The position numbers and the translations under genes were made by a program. Under the pieces are notes generated by a model that did not search any database, had not been told where the DNA came from, and worked only from the letters and a program-made list of their open reading frames with translations. Shown here one piece after another: positions 1 to 7,545 of a DNA stretch of 64,000 bases. Numbering within the stretch: position 1 is the first letter of the stretch; each line of letters opens with the position of its first letter. This DNA comes from Acidiphilium multivorum AIU301. GTDB lineage: Bacteria > Pseudomonadota > Alphaproteobacteria > Acetobacterales > Acetobacteraceae. The stretch covers positions 3,319,501-3,383,500 of the forward strand of contig NC_015186.1 in the NCBI RefSeq assembly GCF_000202835.1. Reading direction: 5' to 3'.

Positions 1-795
1 ATAGACGGGATCGCCCACCAGCGGATGGCCGCGGCTGGCGAGATGCACGCGGATCTGGTGGGTCCGGCCCGTCGCCAGCCGGCAGGCGAGGAGCGTCGCG
101 CCCAGGCCGAAGCGGCGCAGCGTGCGGTAATGCGTCAGCGCCGGCTTGCCGCCGCGGGCGACGACGGCCATCCGCTTGCGGTCGCGCGGGTCGCGGCCGA
201 TCGGGCCCTCGATCTCGCCCTCGGCGGGCTGCGGCGCCCCCCAGCACAGGGCGAGATATTCGCGGTCGAGATCGCGCGCGGCGAAGGCGGCGGAGAGCGC
301 GTTGAGGGCGAGTTCGGTCTTGGCGGCGACCATCACGCCGGAGGTGTCCTTGTCGAGCCGGTGGACGATGCCGGGGCGCCGCTCGCCGCCGATTCCGGCC
401 AGGCTGTCGCCGCAATGGGCGATGAGCGCGTTGACCAGCGTGCCGTCCGGATTGCCCGGCGCGGGATGGACGACGAGGCCCGCCGGCTTGTCGATCACGA
501 TCAGGTCGGAGTCCTCATACAATACGGTGAGGTCGAGCGCCTGGCCCTGCGGCGCCGCCGGGATGGCGGGCGGCAGCGCCACGGTGTAGATCGCGCCGGG
601 CCGCACCGCGGCCGATGGCAGCCTGATCACGGCGCCATCGCACGTGACGGTCCCCGCCTCGATCAGCGCCTTCAGCCGCGAGCGCGACATCTCGCTCAGG
701 CGGGAGGCGAGAAACCGGTCCAGCCGCTCGCCGCCATCGGCCTCCGTGGCGCGGAACGGCCCGCTCCCGTAGGATGGGGCGTCGGGCGGCGCCAT
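1..795 (-). CDS. rluD: RluA-family 23S rRNA pseudouridine synthase (RluD-like), 3' end cut by window edge
   Basis: The protein isomerises uridines to pseudouridines in 23S rRNA; RluD modifies the helix 69 loop. Reading the minus strand from ATG at 795 gives an S4 RNA-binding domain at about residues 20-65. The family catalytic motif HRLDKDTSG follows, with the catalytic Asp at residue 148. Near the window edge is the conserved GRTHQIRVHLA block. The frame runs off the left edge, so the C-terminus is missing here. An S4 domain with this spacing fits RluD or RluC; RluD is preferred because a DUF6476-type gene lies divergently 50 bp away, a pairing I recall from alphaproteobacteria. The RluD versus RluC choice is an inference. 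Confidence 0.85.
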   Translation of the reverse strand, partial: MAPPDAPSYGSGPFRATEADGGERLDRFLASRLSEMSRSRLKALIEAGTVTCDGAVIRLPSAAVRPGAIYTVALPPAIPAAPQGQALDLTVLYEDSDLIVIDKPAGLVVHPAPGNPDGTLVNALIAHCGDSLAGIGGERRPGIVHRLDKDTSGVMVAAKTELALNALSAAFAARDLDREYLALCWGAPQPAEGEIEGPIGRDPRDRKRMAVVARGGKPALTHYRTLRRFGLGATLLACRLATGRTHQIRVHLASRGHPLVGDPVY

Positions 796-845
796 GCCGG
801 CGGGCGGGGTTGCATGGGAATCGGAGTTGGGTTCGGAGTTCACGG

Positions 846-1214
846 ATGCAGGATACACCAATCCGGCCAAGGCCGGCACGCGAGGCTGGCGCGCAGAATC
901 TGCGGGGGCTGAAAGCGCTCGTCATCGGGCTTGGCATACTGGTCGTGCTGGGCACCGCCCTGGTCATCGGCGTGGTGGTCAAGCGGATTGTGGCGCCGGA
1001 GCACGCGGCCGCGCCTCCGCCGGCGGTCGCGCCGCGCACCGCCGCGCCGCCTTTCGCGACCGAACTGCCGGGCGGTGCGGGCAGCGCGATCGCCGGCGTC
1101 GCGGCGGCGGGCGGCATGGTGGCGATATGGCTGCATGACGGGCAGGGCGGCGCGGTGGTCTTCGTCGATCCGCGCACGGGGCGGATCGCCGGCACGGCGG
1201 CGCCGCGGCACTGA
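846..1214 (+). CDS. Small single-pass membrane protein, DUF6476-like
   Basis: This is a protein of about 122 residues with a charged N-terminus and one strong hydrophobic segment at about residues 26-46. An Ala/Pro-rich linker follows, then a C-terminal domain with GGMVAIWLHD and VVFVDPRTGRI, which looks like a small extracytoplasmic beta domain. The start at 846 was chosen because an upstream extension to 774 would overlap the divergent rluD start region and lacks hydrophobic or conserved character. The combination of size, topology and rluD neighbour matches DUF6476 proteins. Function unknown. Confidence 0.6.
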   Translation: MQDTPIRPRPAREAGAQNLRGLKALVIGLGILVVLGTALVIGVVVKRIVAPEHAAAPPPAVAPRTAAPPFATELPGGAGSAIAGVAAAGGMVAIWLHDGQGGAVVFVDPRTGRIAGTAAPRH

Positions 1215-1224
1215 GGCCGGCGCG

Positions 1225-1407
1225 GTGCGCAAGGCCGACCTGCCACAGAAGACCTGCGCCGCCTGCGGCCGGCCGTTCGCCTGGCGGCGGAAATGGGCGC
1301 GGGATTGGGACGCCGTCAAATTCTGTTCCGACGCCTGCCGCACCGGCCGGCGCGAGGCCGCACGGGCGCGCCAGGGCGCGACCGGAAAACCGCGTCGTGG
1401 CGCTTGA
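1225..1407 (+). CDS. DUF2256 zinc-binding small protein
   Basis: This 60-residue protein begins at GTG 1225, 10 bp after the preceding stop, so the two are probably co-transcribed. It carries KTCAACGRPFAWRRKW, then DWDAVKFCSDACR. These form a CxxC...CxxxC zinc-ribbon-like pattern typical of DUF2256, whose members are about 45-60 residues. The basic tail is of low complexity. Function is not known; the cysteines suggest structural zinc. ATG is absent in frame near the N-terminus, so the GTG start is inferred from the conserved MRKxDLPxKxC beginning of the family. Confidence 0.75.
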   Translation: MRKADLPQKTCAACGRPFAWRRKWARDWDAVKFCSDACRTGRREAARARQGATGKPRRGA

Positions 1408-1444
1408 TGCCCGGCGCGAAGTCGACTATCTAGCGGCGCACTCG

Positions 1445-1520
1445 GTCCCGTTCGTCTAGAGGCCTAGGACACCGCCCTTTCACGGCGGCAACACCGGTTC
1501 GAATCCGGTACGGGATACCA
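1445..1520 (+). tRNA. tRNA-Glu (anticodon TTC)
   Basis: A full cloverleaf can be drawn. The 7-bp acceptor stem is GTCCCGT/ACGGGAT with a first-pair G-U wobble. The anticodon stem CCGCC/GGCGG encloses a loop with TTC at 1479-1481. The T-arm contains the GTTCGAATC block. The 3' CCA is encoded at 1518-1520. The D-arm and variable loop match alphaproteobacterial tRNA-Glu. Confidence 0.95.
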
Positions 1521-1561
1521 TTCAAATCATCGAATTTTTCCGCTTCGCCAACGGCAGATAC

Positions 1562-1582
1562 CGGATATCTGGCCGATATCCG
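1562..1582. promoter_or_regulatory. Perfect inverted repeat, possible activator-binding site
   Basis: CGGATATC - TGGCC - GATATCCG forms an 8-bp perfect inverted repeat with a 5-bp spacer, 184 bp upstream of the sigma54-like element. That distance is normal for a bacterial enhancer-binding-protein site. It could instead be a hairpin ending the tRNA transcript, although no U-run follows. Role inferred only. Confidence 0.35.
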
Positions 1583-1765
1583 CGCCTCTTGCGGCGATGG
1601 CCGAGGCCGGACACTTTCATGCCGCCGCCGCTCGCATCCCGGCTCGCGCAAGCCCACCCCGCTGTCTCCGCGCCGCACCGCCGCCCGAGGCGCCGGCTCC
1701 GTCAGGAATTTTTACACCCTTGCGATGGCGAATTCATAAAAGCCTGATTTTCGCCGATATATTTT

Positions 1766-1782
1766 TTGGCATCAAAATTGCT
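1766..1782 (+). promoter_or_regulatory. Sigma54 (-24/-12) promoter-like element upstream of PEP-CTERM gene
   Basis: TTGGCA-N6-TTGCT places GG (1768-1769) and GC (1780-1781) exactly 10 bp apart, the invariant sigma54 spacing. It keeps TGGCA and TTGCT of the consensus TGGCACG-N4-TTGCW. The predicted start is near 1793, giving a leader of about 40 nt. PEP-CTERM genes are known in several bacteria to be sigma54/PrsR-controlled, which supports the reading. No prsR is visible in this window. Confidence 0.6.
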
Positions 1783-1832
1783 GCGGTTCCGACAGCCTGA
1801 ATGTCTTGCATTGAAATGAAAGTTGCAAAGCC

Positions 1833-2447
1833 ATGAAGCGGATTTTCAAGATTATTATTGGCGCCATGGTCTTCGGTGGCGCCTGGGCTGCCACCGCCCA
1901 CGCGGATCCTGTCACCTTCGGCGGGACATATTCGGTGAGCACAAGCAGTGGCCTCGGCGTGAGCAGCGATCCACTCTTCCCAGTCTTCGACCTCGCACCA
2001 ACGTTTACCCTGTCTCCACTCAATGTTGGACAGTCGGTAACTGACAACCTGTTTACGTTGTATGCAAACCAAAAGGCAGCGGGGAAACAGACTTTTTCTG
2101 TCGCATTCGACTTCACTCAACCGCCTCCCTCGTTTGGCGCAAACGGCAGCGGGACAGCGGTCGTCAAGAAACAGACGTATTTTTTCGGACTTTTTTATAT
2201 CGATAGTATCAAAAACAACTCAATCCAATTCACGAATCCACTTCTCAAGCTCAACTTCGGACCAAACAACGACGGCGAGCTTGATATAAACCTGTTTGCA
2301 AATGAATACTTCCCCCACACGGTCAGCGCCAAATTCACCCTGGTGAAGGACCCAACCGCCGTTCCCGAGCCGGGCTCTCTCGTTCTTCTCGGCACGGGTC
2401 TGCTCGGTCTGTGCCTGATATCACGCCGCAACCGCCGCCGCGCCTGA
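1833..2447 (+). CDS. PEP-CTERM sorting-domain exported protein
   Basis: This 204-residue secreted protein has a Sec signal peptide (basic MKR, hydrophobic core, cleavage near AHA-DP at about residue 25). A Ser/Thr/Asn-rich beta-type body follows. The classic C-terminal sorting signal is VPEPGS, then a hydrophobic helix LVLLGTGLLGLC, then a basic tail ending in RRNRRR. Such proteins are cut and attached by an exosortase (EpsH family), usually for exopolysaccharide-associated surface display. No exosortase lies here, so it must be elsewhere if functional. G+C content is visibly lower than in flanking genes and codon use is more AT-rich, which suggests transfer. Substrate or structural role unknown. 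Confidence 0.85.
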   Translation: MKRIFKIIIGAMVFGGAWAATAHADPVTFGGTYSVSTSSGLGVSSDPLFPVFDLAPTFTLSPLNVGQSVTDNLFTLYANQKAAGKQTFSVAFDFTQPPPSFGANGSGTAVVKKQTYFFGLFYIDSIKNNSIQFTNPLLKLNFGPNNDGELDINLFANEYFPHTVSAKFTLVKDPTAVPEPGSLVLLGTGLLGLCLISRRNRRRA

Positions 2448-2490
2448 GCGCAGTCCGCGCCGTGGGCGTCTGACTGATCAGCCCGTGCGA

Positions 2491-2528
2491 TAGGGCATCA
2501 TCCGATCCGCCCGGATCGGATGGTGCTC
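2491..2528. repeat. Degenerate type-X hairpin repeat downstream of PEP-CTERM gene
   Basis: GGGCATCATCCGATCC followed by GGATCGGATGGTGCTC makes a long near-perfect hairpin. It resembles the second hairpin of the repeats at 7325-7430 and 7546-7651 (GAGCATC...GATGATGCTC with a CCGATC core). It lies 43 bp after the PEP-CTERM stop and before tcuA. A transcription-terminator role is plausible, but there is no U-run. Confidence 0.6.
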
Positions 2529-2577
2529 CCGCCGAACGCCGCCGCATGGCCGCACCCCGCCGGCGACATTGCATTCA

Positions 2578-2589
2578 ATTGTATACAAT
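2578..2589. promoter_or_regulatory. Perfect palindrome ATTGTATACAAT, candidate GntR-family operator for tcuABC
   Basis: This is a 12-bp perfect palindrome in an AT-rich island 39 bp before tcuA, in otherwise G+C-rich DNA. TTGTNNACAA-type palindromes are typical sites of GntR regulators of the FCD class. A possible -35 (TTGACT, 2591-2596) follows it and TATACAAT could itself be a -10, so a bound repressor would block initiation in either arrangement. No regulator gene is adjacent; Salmonella tcu is controlled by a LysR protein, TcuR. Confidence 0.5.
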
Positions 2590-2627
2590 CTTGACTTGAC
2601 CCCGCCCGGCCTCTACTCAGCACGGGC

Positions 2628-4034
2628 ATGAGGTCTGAAACGGTCTTTCCCGCGACGGTCGACACGCTGGTGATCGGCGGCGGCAACGCCGCCCTGTGCG
2701 CGGCGATCAGTGCCCGGCGCGAAGGCGCCTCGGTGCTGGTGCTCGAAGCGGCCCCCGAATTCTACCGCGGGGGGAACACGCGGCACACGCGGAACATGCG
2801 TTGCGCGCACGACAGCGCGACGGATTTCCTCACCGGCCCCTATACCGAGGAGGAATTCTGGCAGGACCTTCTCCGCGTGACCGGCGGCGAGACCGATGAG
2901 GATCTCGCCCGCTTCATGATCGCCGAATCCAAGGACATGCTGACCTGGATCGCCCGCCAGGGCGTCAGGTTCCAGCCTTCGCTCGGCGGCACGCTCAGCC
3001 TGGGCCGCACCAATTCCTTCTTCCTCGGCGGCGGCCGCGCCATGCTGAAATCGCTCTACCGCACCGCCGAAAGCCTCGGCGTGCGGGTCATCTACGAGGC
3101 GGAAGTCATCGGCTTCGACATTCAGGACGGCGTGTTCCGCGAAGCCCTGGTCCGGCATGGCGGCGCCGTCGTGCCGGTGAAGGCCCGCACCCTTGTGGCA
3201 GCGGCCGGCGGGTTCGAGGCCAATATCGACTGGCTGAAGGAATCCTGGGGCGCCGCCGCCGACAATTTCCTGATCCGCGGCACGCCCTACAATCGCGGGG
3301 ACATCCTGCGCCTGCTGCTCGATGCCGGCGCCGAGCCGGTCGGCGACCCGACGCAATGCCACGCCGTCGCGATCGACGCGCGGGCGCCGCGCTTCGACGG
3401 CGGCATCATCACCCGGCTCGACTGCGTCGTCTTCGGCGTGGTGCTCAACGCCAACGCCGAGCGCTTCTACGACGAGGGCGAGGATTTCTGGCCCCGGCGA
3501 TACGCCATCTGGGGCCGCCTCGTCGCCGCCCAGCCCGGGCAGATCGCCTATATCGTCTTCGATTCCCGCTCGCTCCCCCTGTTCATGCCCTCGCTTTACC
3601 CGCCCGTGCAGGCGCACGACCTGCATACCCTCGCCACCCGGCTCGAGCTTGATCCGCAGCGCTTCGAAGCCACGCTCGCGGCCTTCAACGACGCGGTGCG
3701 CGAGGGGCATTTCGACCATACCGTGCTCGATGACTGCCATACCGAGGGGCTGTCGCCGCCGAAATCGCACTGGGCGCGGCGGATCGAGCAACCACCGTTC
3801 TATGCCTATCCGGTGCGTCCGGGCATCACCTTCACCTATCTCGGCGTCAGGGTCGGCCGCGACGCGCGGATCCGCATGAATGACGGCAGGCCGGCGGTGA
3901 ACATGTTCGCCGCGGGCGAGATCATGGCCGGCAACGTGCTGGGCCGGGGCTACGCGGCGGGAATCGGCATGACCATCGGCAGCGTGTTCGGACGAATCGC
4001 CGGTCGGGAGGCGGCGCGCCATGGACGGAACTGA
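2628..4034 (+). CDS. tcuA: FAD-dependent tricarballylate dehydrogenase TcuA
   Basis: TcuA oxidises tricarballylate to cis-aconitate, passing electrons through TcuB. The 468-residue protein has the Rossmann FAD motif TLVIGGGNAALCAAI (Gly 17-19) and a fumarate-reductase/succinate-dehydrogenase flavoprotein fold. It ends with the C-terminal FAD-binding segment AGEIMAGNVLGRGYAAGIGMTIG. Length matches TcuA. The stop overlaps the tcuB start by 14 nt, so the two are translationally coupled. The start at 2628 has no clear Shine-Dalgarno and lies very close to the putative promoter. An alternative name used for fused homologues is CobZ-like. Confidence 0.9.
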   Translation: MRSETVFPATVDTLVIGGGNAALCAAISARREGASVLVLEAAPEFYRGGNTRHTRNMRCAHDSATDFLTGPYTEEEFWQDLLRVTGGETDEDLARFMIAESKDMLTWIARQGVRFQPSLGGTLSLGRTNSFFLGGGRAMLKSLYRTAESLGVRVIYEAEVIGFDIQDGVFREALVRHGGAVVPVKARTLVAAAGGFEANIDWLKESWGAAADNFLIRGTPYNRGDILRLLLDAGAEPVGDPTQCHAVAIDARAPRFDGGIITRLDCVVFGVVLNANAERFYDEGEDFWPRRYAIWGRLVAAQPGQIAYIVFDSRSLPLFMPSLYPPVQAHDLHTLATRLELDPQRFEATLAAFNDAVREGHFDHTVLDDCHTEGLSPPKSHWARRIEQPPFYAYPVRPGITFTYLGVRVGRDARIRMNDGRPAVNMFAAGEIMAGNVLGRGYAAGIGMTIGSVFGRIAGREAARHGRN

Positions 4035-5139
4035 CACTCGCGGCACCCCCGCTTTGGCCGAGGCCGCGCGGATCATGACCATCTGCAATTCGTGCCGCTA
4101 TTGCGAAGGGCTCTGCGCCGTGTTCCCGGCGATGGAGCGGCACCGGGAGTTCAGCCCCGGCACGCTCGCGCATCTCGCCAGCCTCTGCCACGGCTGCGGC
4201 GCCTGCCTCGACGATTGCCAGTTCGCGCCGCCGCACGAATTCGCCGTCAACGTGCCGCGGACGATGGCCGCCGCGCGCCGGGAATCCTACGCGGCGCATG
4301 CCTGGCCGCGCCTGGCCGGCGGCGCGTTCGATCGCGGCGGCATCGTGAACGCCGCCGTCATCCTGCTCTGCGTCACCGGCTTCCTCGCCGCCATCATGCC
4401 AGCACTTTCGGGCGCCGGCGGCCCGCTCTCGGCGCCCGGCGCCTTCTACCGGCTGATGTCGCATGGCGCGATGGTCGCGGTGTTCGGCCTCGCGGCCCTC
4501 TACGCGATCTTCACGATCGCCGCCGGCATCCGCCAATTCTGGCGCGCCGCGGGCCCCGCGCCGCATATCGGCCCCCGCGCGCTGGCCGGCGCGCTGCACG
4601 ATGCGATGAGGCTCCGCTATCTCGATGGCGGCGGCGCCGGTTGCCCGGATGCCCAGCAGGCCCCGCGCGACCACCGCCGGCTGTTTCACCATTTCGTGTT
4701 CTACGGCTTCCTGCTCTGCTTCGCCTCGACCTGCGTGGCGACCCTCTACAGCTACGGGTTCGATCTCGAGGCCCCCTATCCGCCGACCTCGCTTCCCGTG
4801 ATCCTCGGGGCGCTCGGCGGCATCGGCCTCGTCGCCGGCGCGCCCGGATTGCTGCTGGAGAAGAGGCGGCGCCCGCCCGCCTTCGCCGATCCCGCAAGCC
4901 GCGGCATGGACGTCGCCTTCATCGTCACCCTGTTCCTGCTCGGCCTGACGGGTCTGGCTCTGCTCGTCCTCCGCGCGACATCGTTTGCCGGGATCCTGCT
5001 CTGCATCCATCTCGGCGTGGTTCTTGGCTTTTTTGTCACAATGCCATACGGAAAGTTCGTGCACGGGATCTGGCGACTGGTTGCGCTCGTGCGCCACGCG
5101 GCCGAATTCGAGGCCGAAACCGCCGGGACGCAGAAGTAA
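4021..5139 (+). CDS. tcuB: Tricarballylate utilisation membrane iron-sulfur protein TcuB
   Basis: TcuB reoxidises the FADH2 of TcuA and hands electrons to the quinone pool. The N-terminus has two four-cysteine clusters: C22, C25, C28, C32 and C56, C59, C62, C66. Several membrane helices follow from about residue 110 to the C-terminus (for example IVNAAVILLCVTGFLAAIM), carrying histidines suitable for haem. The total of 372 residues fits the family. It overlaps tcuA and is followed 96 bp later by an MFS carrier, reproducing the Salmonella tcuABC order. Confidence 0.9.
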   Translation: MDGTDTRGTPALAEAARIMTICNSCRYCEGLCAVFPAMERHREFSPGTLAHLASLCHGCGACLDDCQFAPPHEFAVNVPRTMAAARRESYAAHAWPRLAGGAFDRGGIVNAAVILLCVTGFLAAIMPALSGAGGPLSAPGAFYRLMSHGAMVAVFGLAALYAIFTIAAGIRQFWRAAGPAPHIGPRALAGALHDAMRLRYLDGGGAGCPDAQQAPRDHRRLFHHFVFYGFLLCFASTCVATLYSYGFDLEAPYPPTSLPVILGALGGIGLVAGAPGLLLEKRRRPPAFADPASRGMDVAFIVTLFLLGLTGLALLVLRATSFAGILLCIHLGVVLGFFVTMPYGKFVHGIWRLVALVRHAAEFEAETAGTQK

Positions 5140-5235
5140 AGCCACTCCGCGCGAGTGTCGGTCTGCCGACCGGACCTTGAAACACAATAATCGACAGGGC
5201 AGACCCAGAACGGGCTCCGGGAGAACACAGACATC

Positions 5236-6540
5236 ATGAATCACACGACAGACGAGCCAACGGAACATCAGATCCGCAAGGTCGCGCTGGCCAGCATCAT
5301 CGGGTCGGTCATCGAGCAGTATGACTTCCTGGTCACCGGCGTCATTGCCGCCACGGTCTGGGGCGGCATCTTCTTCAAGCTGCCGGGGCTGGCGGCCATC
5401 GCCGCGGCGATCGGCGTCTACGGTCTTGGCATCGTCATCCGGCCGCTCGGCGCCTTCATCTTCGGCAACATCGCCGACCGCCGCGGCCGCAAGGACGCGA
5501 TGGTCTACGCCCTGGTCCTGATGGGCGTCAGCACGCTGCTGATCGGCCTGACGCCGACCTATGATTCGATCGGCGCGGTCGCGCCGGCGCTGCTGATCAT
5601 CTTCCGCCTCGCCCAGGGCATCAGCTTCGGCGCCGAATTCGGCACCGCCTCGACCTGGGTCGTCGAGCAGGCGGCGAAGTCGCGGCATCGCGCCTTCTGG
5701 GGCGCCTGGGTCGGCTTCGCGATCCCGATCGGGCTGCTGCTCGGCTTCGGGTCCGTCATCCTCGTGAAGTCGATGATGACGCATGCCGAATTCATCGCCT
5801 GGGGCTGGCGCATCTTCTTCTTCATCGGCTTCCTCGTCGCCATCGTCGGCATCGTGATCCGGTCGCGGACCGAGGACAGCTTCGTCTTCGAGCGCCACCG
5901 CGCCAGACACGCGGTGCTCGACCTGCCGGCGAGCCGGGTGTGGCGCGAGATGCCCCTGCGCATCCTGCGCACGTCGCTCGTGAACGCGATGTTCAGCGGC
6001 GCCTTCTTCCTGTCGTTCGTCTTCGGCACGAGCTACATGAAAGCCGTCGGCTTCACCGCCACGCAGGCCGAAACCGTCGGGCTGATCGCCGCCGCCTTCA
6101 TGTTCGTCTTCATGTATATCGGCGCGCGCATGGCCGACCGCGTAAGCCGTCGCACCGTGCTGCTGATCTCAGCCGTCGTGTTTCTCGTCTTCGCGATCCC
6201 GTATTTCTACCTCATCAACATGCACAGCTTCTTCCTCGCGGTCGTCGCGGAAGTCATCGGTTTCGGCTTCGTCTTCGGCTTCGGCTATGGCGCCATCCCG
6301 GCCTTCTACACCGAGAACTTCCCGACGCGGTATCGCGCATCGGGCGCCAGCCTCGGCTATCAGATCTCGCAGGTCTATGGCGGCGGCCTGATCCCCATCG
6401 TCGCCGGCCTCATCCTGCGCAGCGCCGGGATTCACCGTGCCTATGTCTATATCGGGCTTCTCGTGATGGTCTACGCCATCGCGGCGATCTACGCGATCCT
6501 GACGACCGCCGACACCACGCAGTCGGACCTCGAACACTGA
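5236..6540 (+). CDS. tcuC: MFS transporter, metabolite:H+ symporter family (TcuC-like)
   Basis: This 434-residue carrier has 12 predicted membrane helices. It carries the MHS-family signatures EQYDFLVTG in helix 1, the loop 2-3 motif GNIADRRGRKDA and the RLAQGISFGAEFG segment. Relatives import citrate, tricarballylate and other organic acids with protons. Its position directly after tcuAB makes tricarballylate or a related tricarboxylate the best guess. Substrate assignment rests on context, not on residues. A strong hairpin follows the gene. Confidence 0.8.
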   Translation: MNHTTDEPTEHQIRKVALASIIGSVIEQYDFLVTGVIAATVWGGIFFKLPGLAAIAAAIGVYGLGIVIRPLGAFIFGNIADRRGRKDAMVYALVLMGVSTLLIGLTPTYDSIGAVAPALLIIFRLAQGISFGAEFGTASTWVVEQAAKSRHRAFWGAWVGFAIPIGLLLGFGSVILVKSMMTHAEFIAWGWRIFFFIGFLVAIVGIVIRSRTEDSFVFERHRARHAVLDLPASRVWREMPLRILRTSLVNAMFSGAFFLSFVFGTSYMKAVGFTATQAETVGLIAAAFMFVFMYIGARMADRVSRRTVLLISAVVFLVFAIPYFYLINMHSFFLAVVAEVIGFGFVFGFGYGAIPAFYTENFPTRYRASGASLGYQISQVYGGGLIPIVAGLILRSAGIHRAYVYIGLLVMVYAIAAIYAILTTADTTQSDLEH

Positions 6541-6554
6541 CACTGACACGCAAA

Positions 6555-6582
6555 CCCGGTCAGGCCGCCTGGCCTGATCGGG
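6555..6582. terminator. Hairpin terminator between convergent tcuC and the 6596-7138 gene
   Basis: CCCGGTCAGGCC - GCCT - GGCCTGATCGGG forms a 12-bp stem with one mismatch. It lies in the short gap between two convergent genes, so it can serve both directions. No strong U-run on either side. Confidence 0.7.
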
Positions 6583-6595
6583 TCGCCTCCCGCCC

Positions 6596-7138
6596 TCAAT
6601 ACCTGTTTCGGTGGACAACCACGCTGAGCCCGATCCGCAACGCGCCGCTTCGCCTCGCGCAGAGGCTGCGCGCATAGGCATCCTGGCTGGCCGTGACCGC
6701 CTTGCCGTTCACCATCAGGAACCGCCCGCCGATAGGCTGGTCCTGGACCAGATCCACCACTTTATTGTCGATATAGATGTTCTTGATGATGTTCGAGCTA
6801 TAGGACATGTCGACCATGTAGCGGCACACGCGGCGCGGAACGTTCGAGATCTCGACGTGATAGGCGTTGATGTCATGCGGGTCGAATTGCATCACGAAAT
6901 TATGGTCCCGCACGTCCTGATTTTTCGCGATATGCAGGATCTGCCCCGCGTCGAGTTTCCCATACTGTCGAATCTTGTGGAAATATGAAACGCTCATCCG
7001 GTCGTACACCTCGCGCCGGCTACTGAACGGATGCGGATCGTCATACGCGTATTTCACCAGCAGAACGACCGCCAGCGCCGCCACGCACCCGGACAGCACG
7101 CCAAGGATCAGCCATTTCGACTTCTGGAAAAAACTCAT
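6596..7138 (-). CDS. Membrane-anchored hypothetical protein with a pilin-like C-terminal domain
   Basis: This 180-residue protein has one N-terminal membrane helix (about residues 9-29) and an extracytoplasmic domain. The order ISNVPRRVC (Cys105), IIKNIYIDNK, LMVNGK and SLC (Cys160), then a final beta strand, recalls the disulfide-bounded C-terminal region of type IVb pilins. The N-terminus lacks the Gly/Phe-Glu prepilin-peptidase site, so it is not a normal pilin. No pilus or secretion genes are nearby. Base composition is lower in G+C than its neighbours, and repeats lie upstream, which suggests an acquired gene. Similarity is from memory and weak. Confidence 0.6.
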   Translation of the reverse strand: MSFFQKSKWLILGVLSGCVAALAVVLLVKYAYDDPHPFSSRREVYDRMSVSYFHKIRQYGKLDAGQILHIAKNQDVRDHNFVMQFDPHDINAYHVEISNVPRRVCRYMVDMSYSSNIIKNIYIDNKVVDLVQDQPIGGRFLMVNGKAVTASQDAYARSLCARRSGALRIGLSVVVHRNRY

Positions 7139-7324
7139 TTCGAACCCGATATCTATTCCTGCCTTTCTGATTTTTGTTGATGCAAAGTATTATGGACATA
7201 TAAACAACATATTAACCGGATTCCGGCCGCCACGGCGAATCGTTCGATGCCATTCCGAATCGAATTATCAATGTCCTGACTTGCGCCCGCATCGGACGCG
7301 CCGTTTCGATTCGGGCAACCGCCT
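7139..7324. other. Upstream region of the 6596-7138 gene
   Basis: This AT-richer stretch follows the pilin-like gene's start and leads to the repeat array. It probably contains that gene's promoter, but no confident -35/-10 pair can be named. No coding region is supported. Confidence 0.4.
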
Positions 7325-7430
7325 AGAGCACTTTCCGATCCTTTCGGATCGGATGTAGTGCTCTATCATATTGATAAACAGAGCATCTTTATCCGATCAG
7401 ATGACTCCATCTGATCGGATGATGCTCTAG
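7325..7430. repeat. Repeat X, copy 1 (106 bp, two hairpins, CTAG-bounded)
   Basis: The element begins TAGAGCA and ends TGCTCTA, an exact inverted terminal repeat. It contains hairpin 1 (AGAGCAC...CCGATC/GATCGG...GTGCTCT) and hairpin 2 (AGAGCATC...CCGATCAGATG/CATCTGATCGG...GATGCTCT). A copy of identical length starts at 7546 with only about six substitutions, several outside the stems. Confidence 0.9.
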
Positions 7431-7545
7431 TGTCCTGCCCCTGAAATTCGTGGGTGAATTTCAGGGACAAGCAGGCCACTAAACTATTGTTTTTTCCAGT
7501 GTCCACTTTGAATCTGAAATCCGATGGATTTCAGATTCGGGACGC
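7431..7545 (+). repeat. Repeat Y, copy A (about 115 bp), between two X copies
   Basis: Bounded by CTAGTGTCC and GGACGCTAG, which are near-perfect inverted ends sharing the CTAG of the flanking X copies. It holds two hairpins: CCTGAAATTC...GAATTTCAGG and AATCTGAAATCC...GGATTTCAGATT. Between them is GGGACAAGCAGGCC and a T-rich run. Related copies occur inverted at 28001-28091 and 33931-34018. Confidence 0.9.

Larger units (their letters stand above)
1521..1832. other. Intergenic region between tRNA-Glu and PEP-CTERM gene
   Basis: No convincing gene is seen. The 5' two-thirds are G+C-rich with a perfect inverted repeat at 1562-1582. The last 110 bp turn AT-rich and hold a sigma54-like promoter at 1766-1782. 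No clear poly-U terminator follows the tRNA. Confidence 0.7.

Noticed and set aside
3922-5910. 662-residue minus-strand open frame across tcuB and tcuC
   Set aside because: It is antisense to two well-recognised genes, is rich in Asp/Glu/Arg/Gln of the kind produced by reading G+C-rich genes backwards, and has no recognisable domain.
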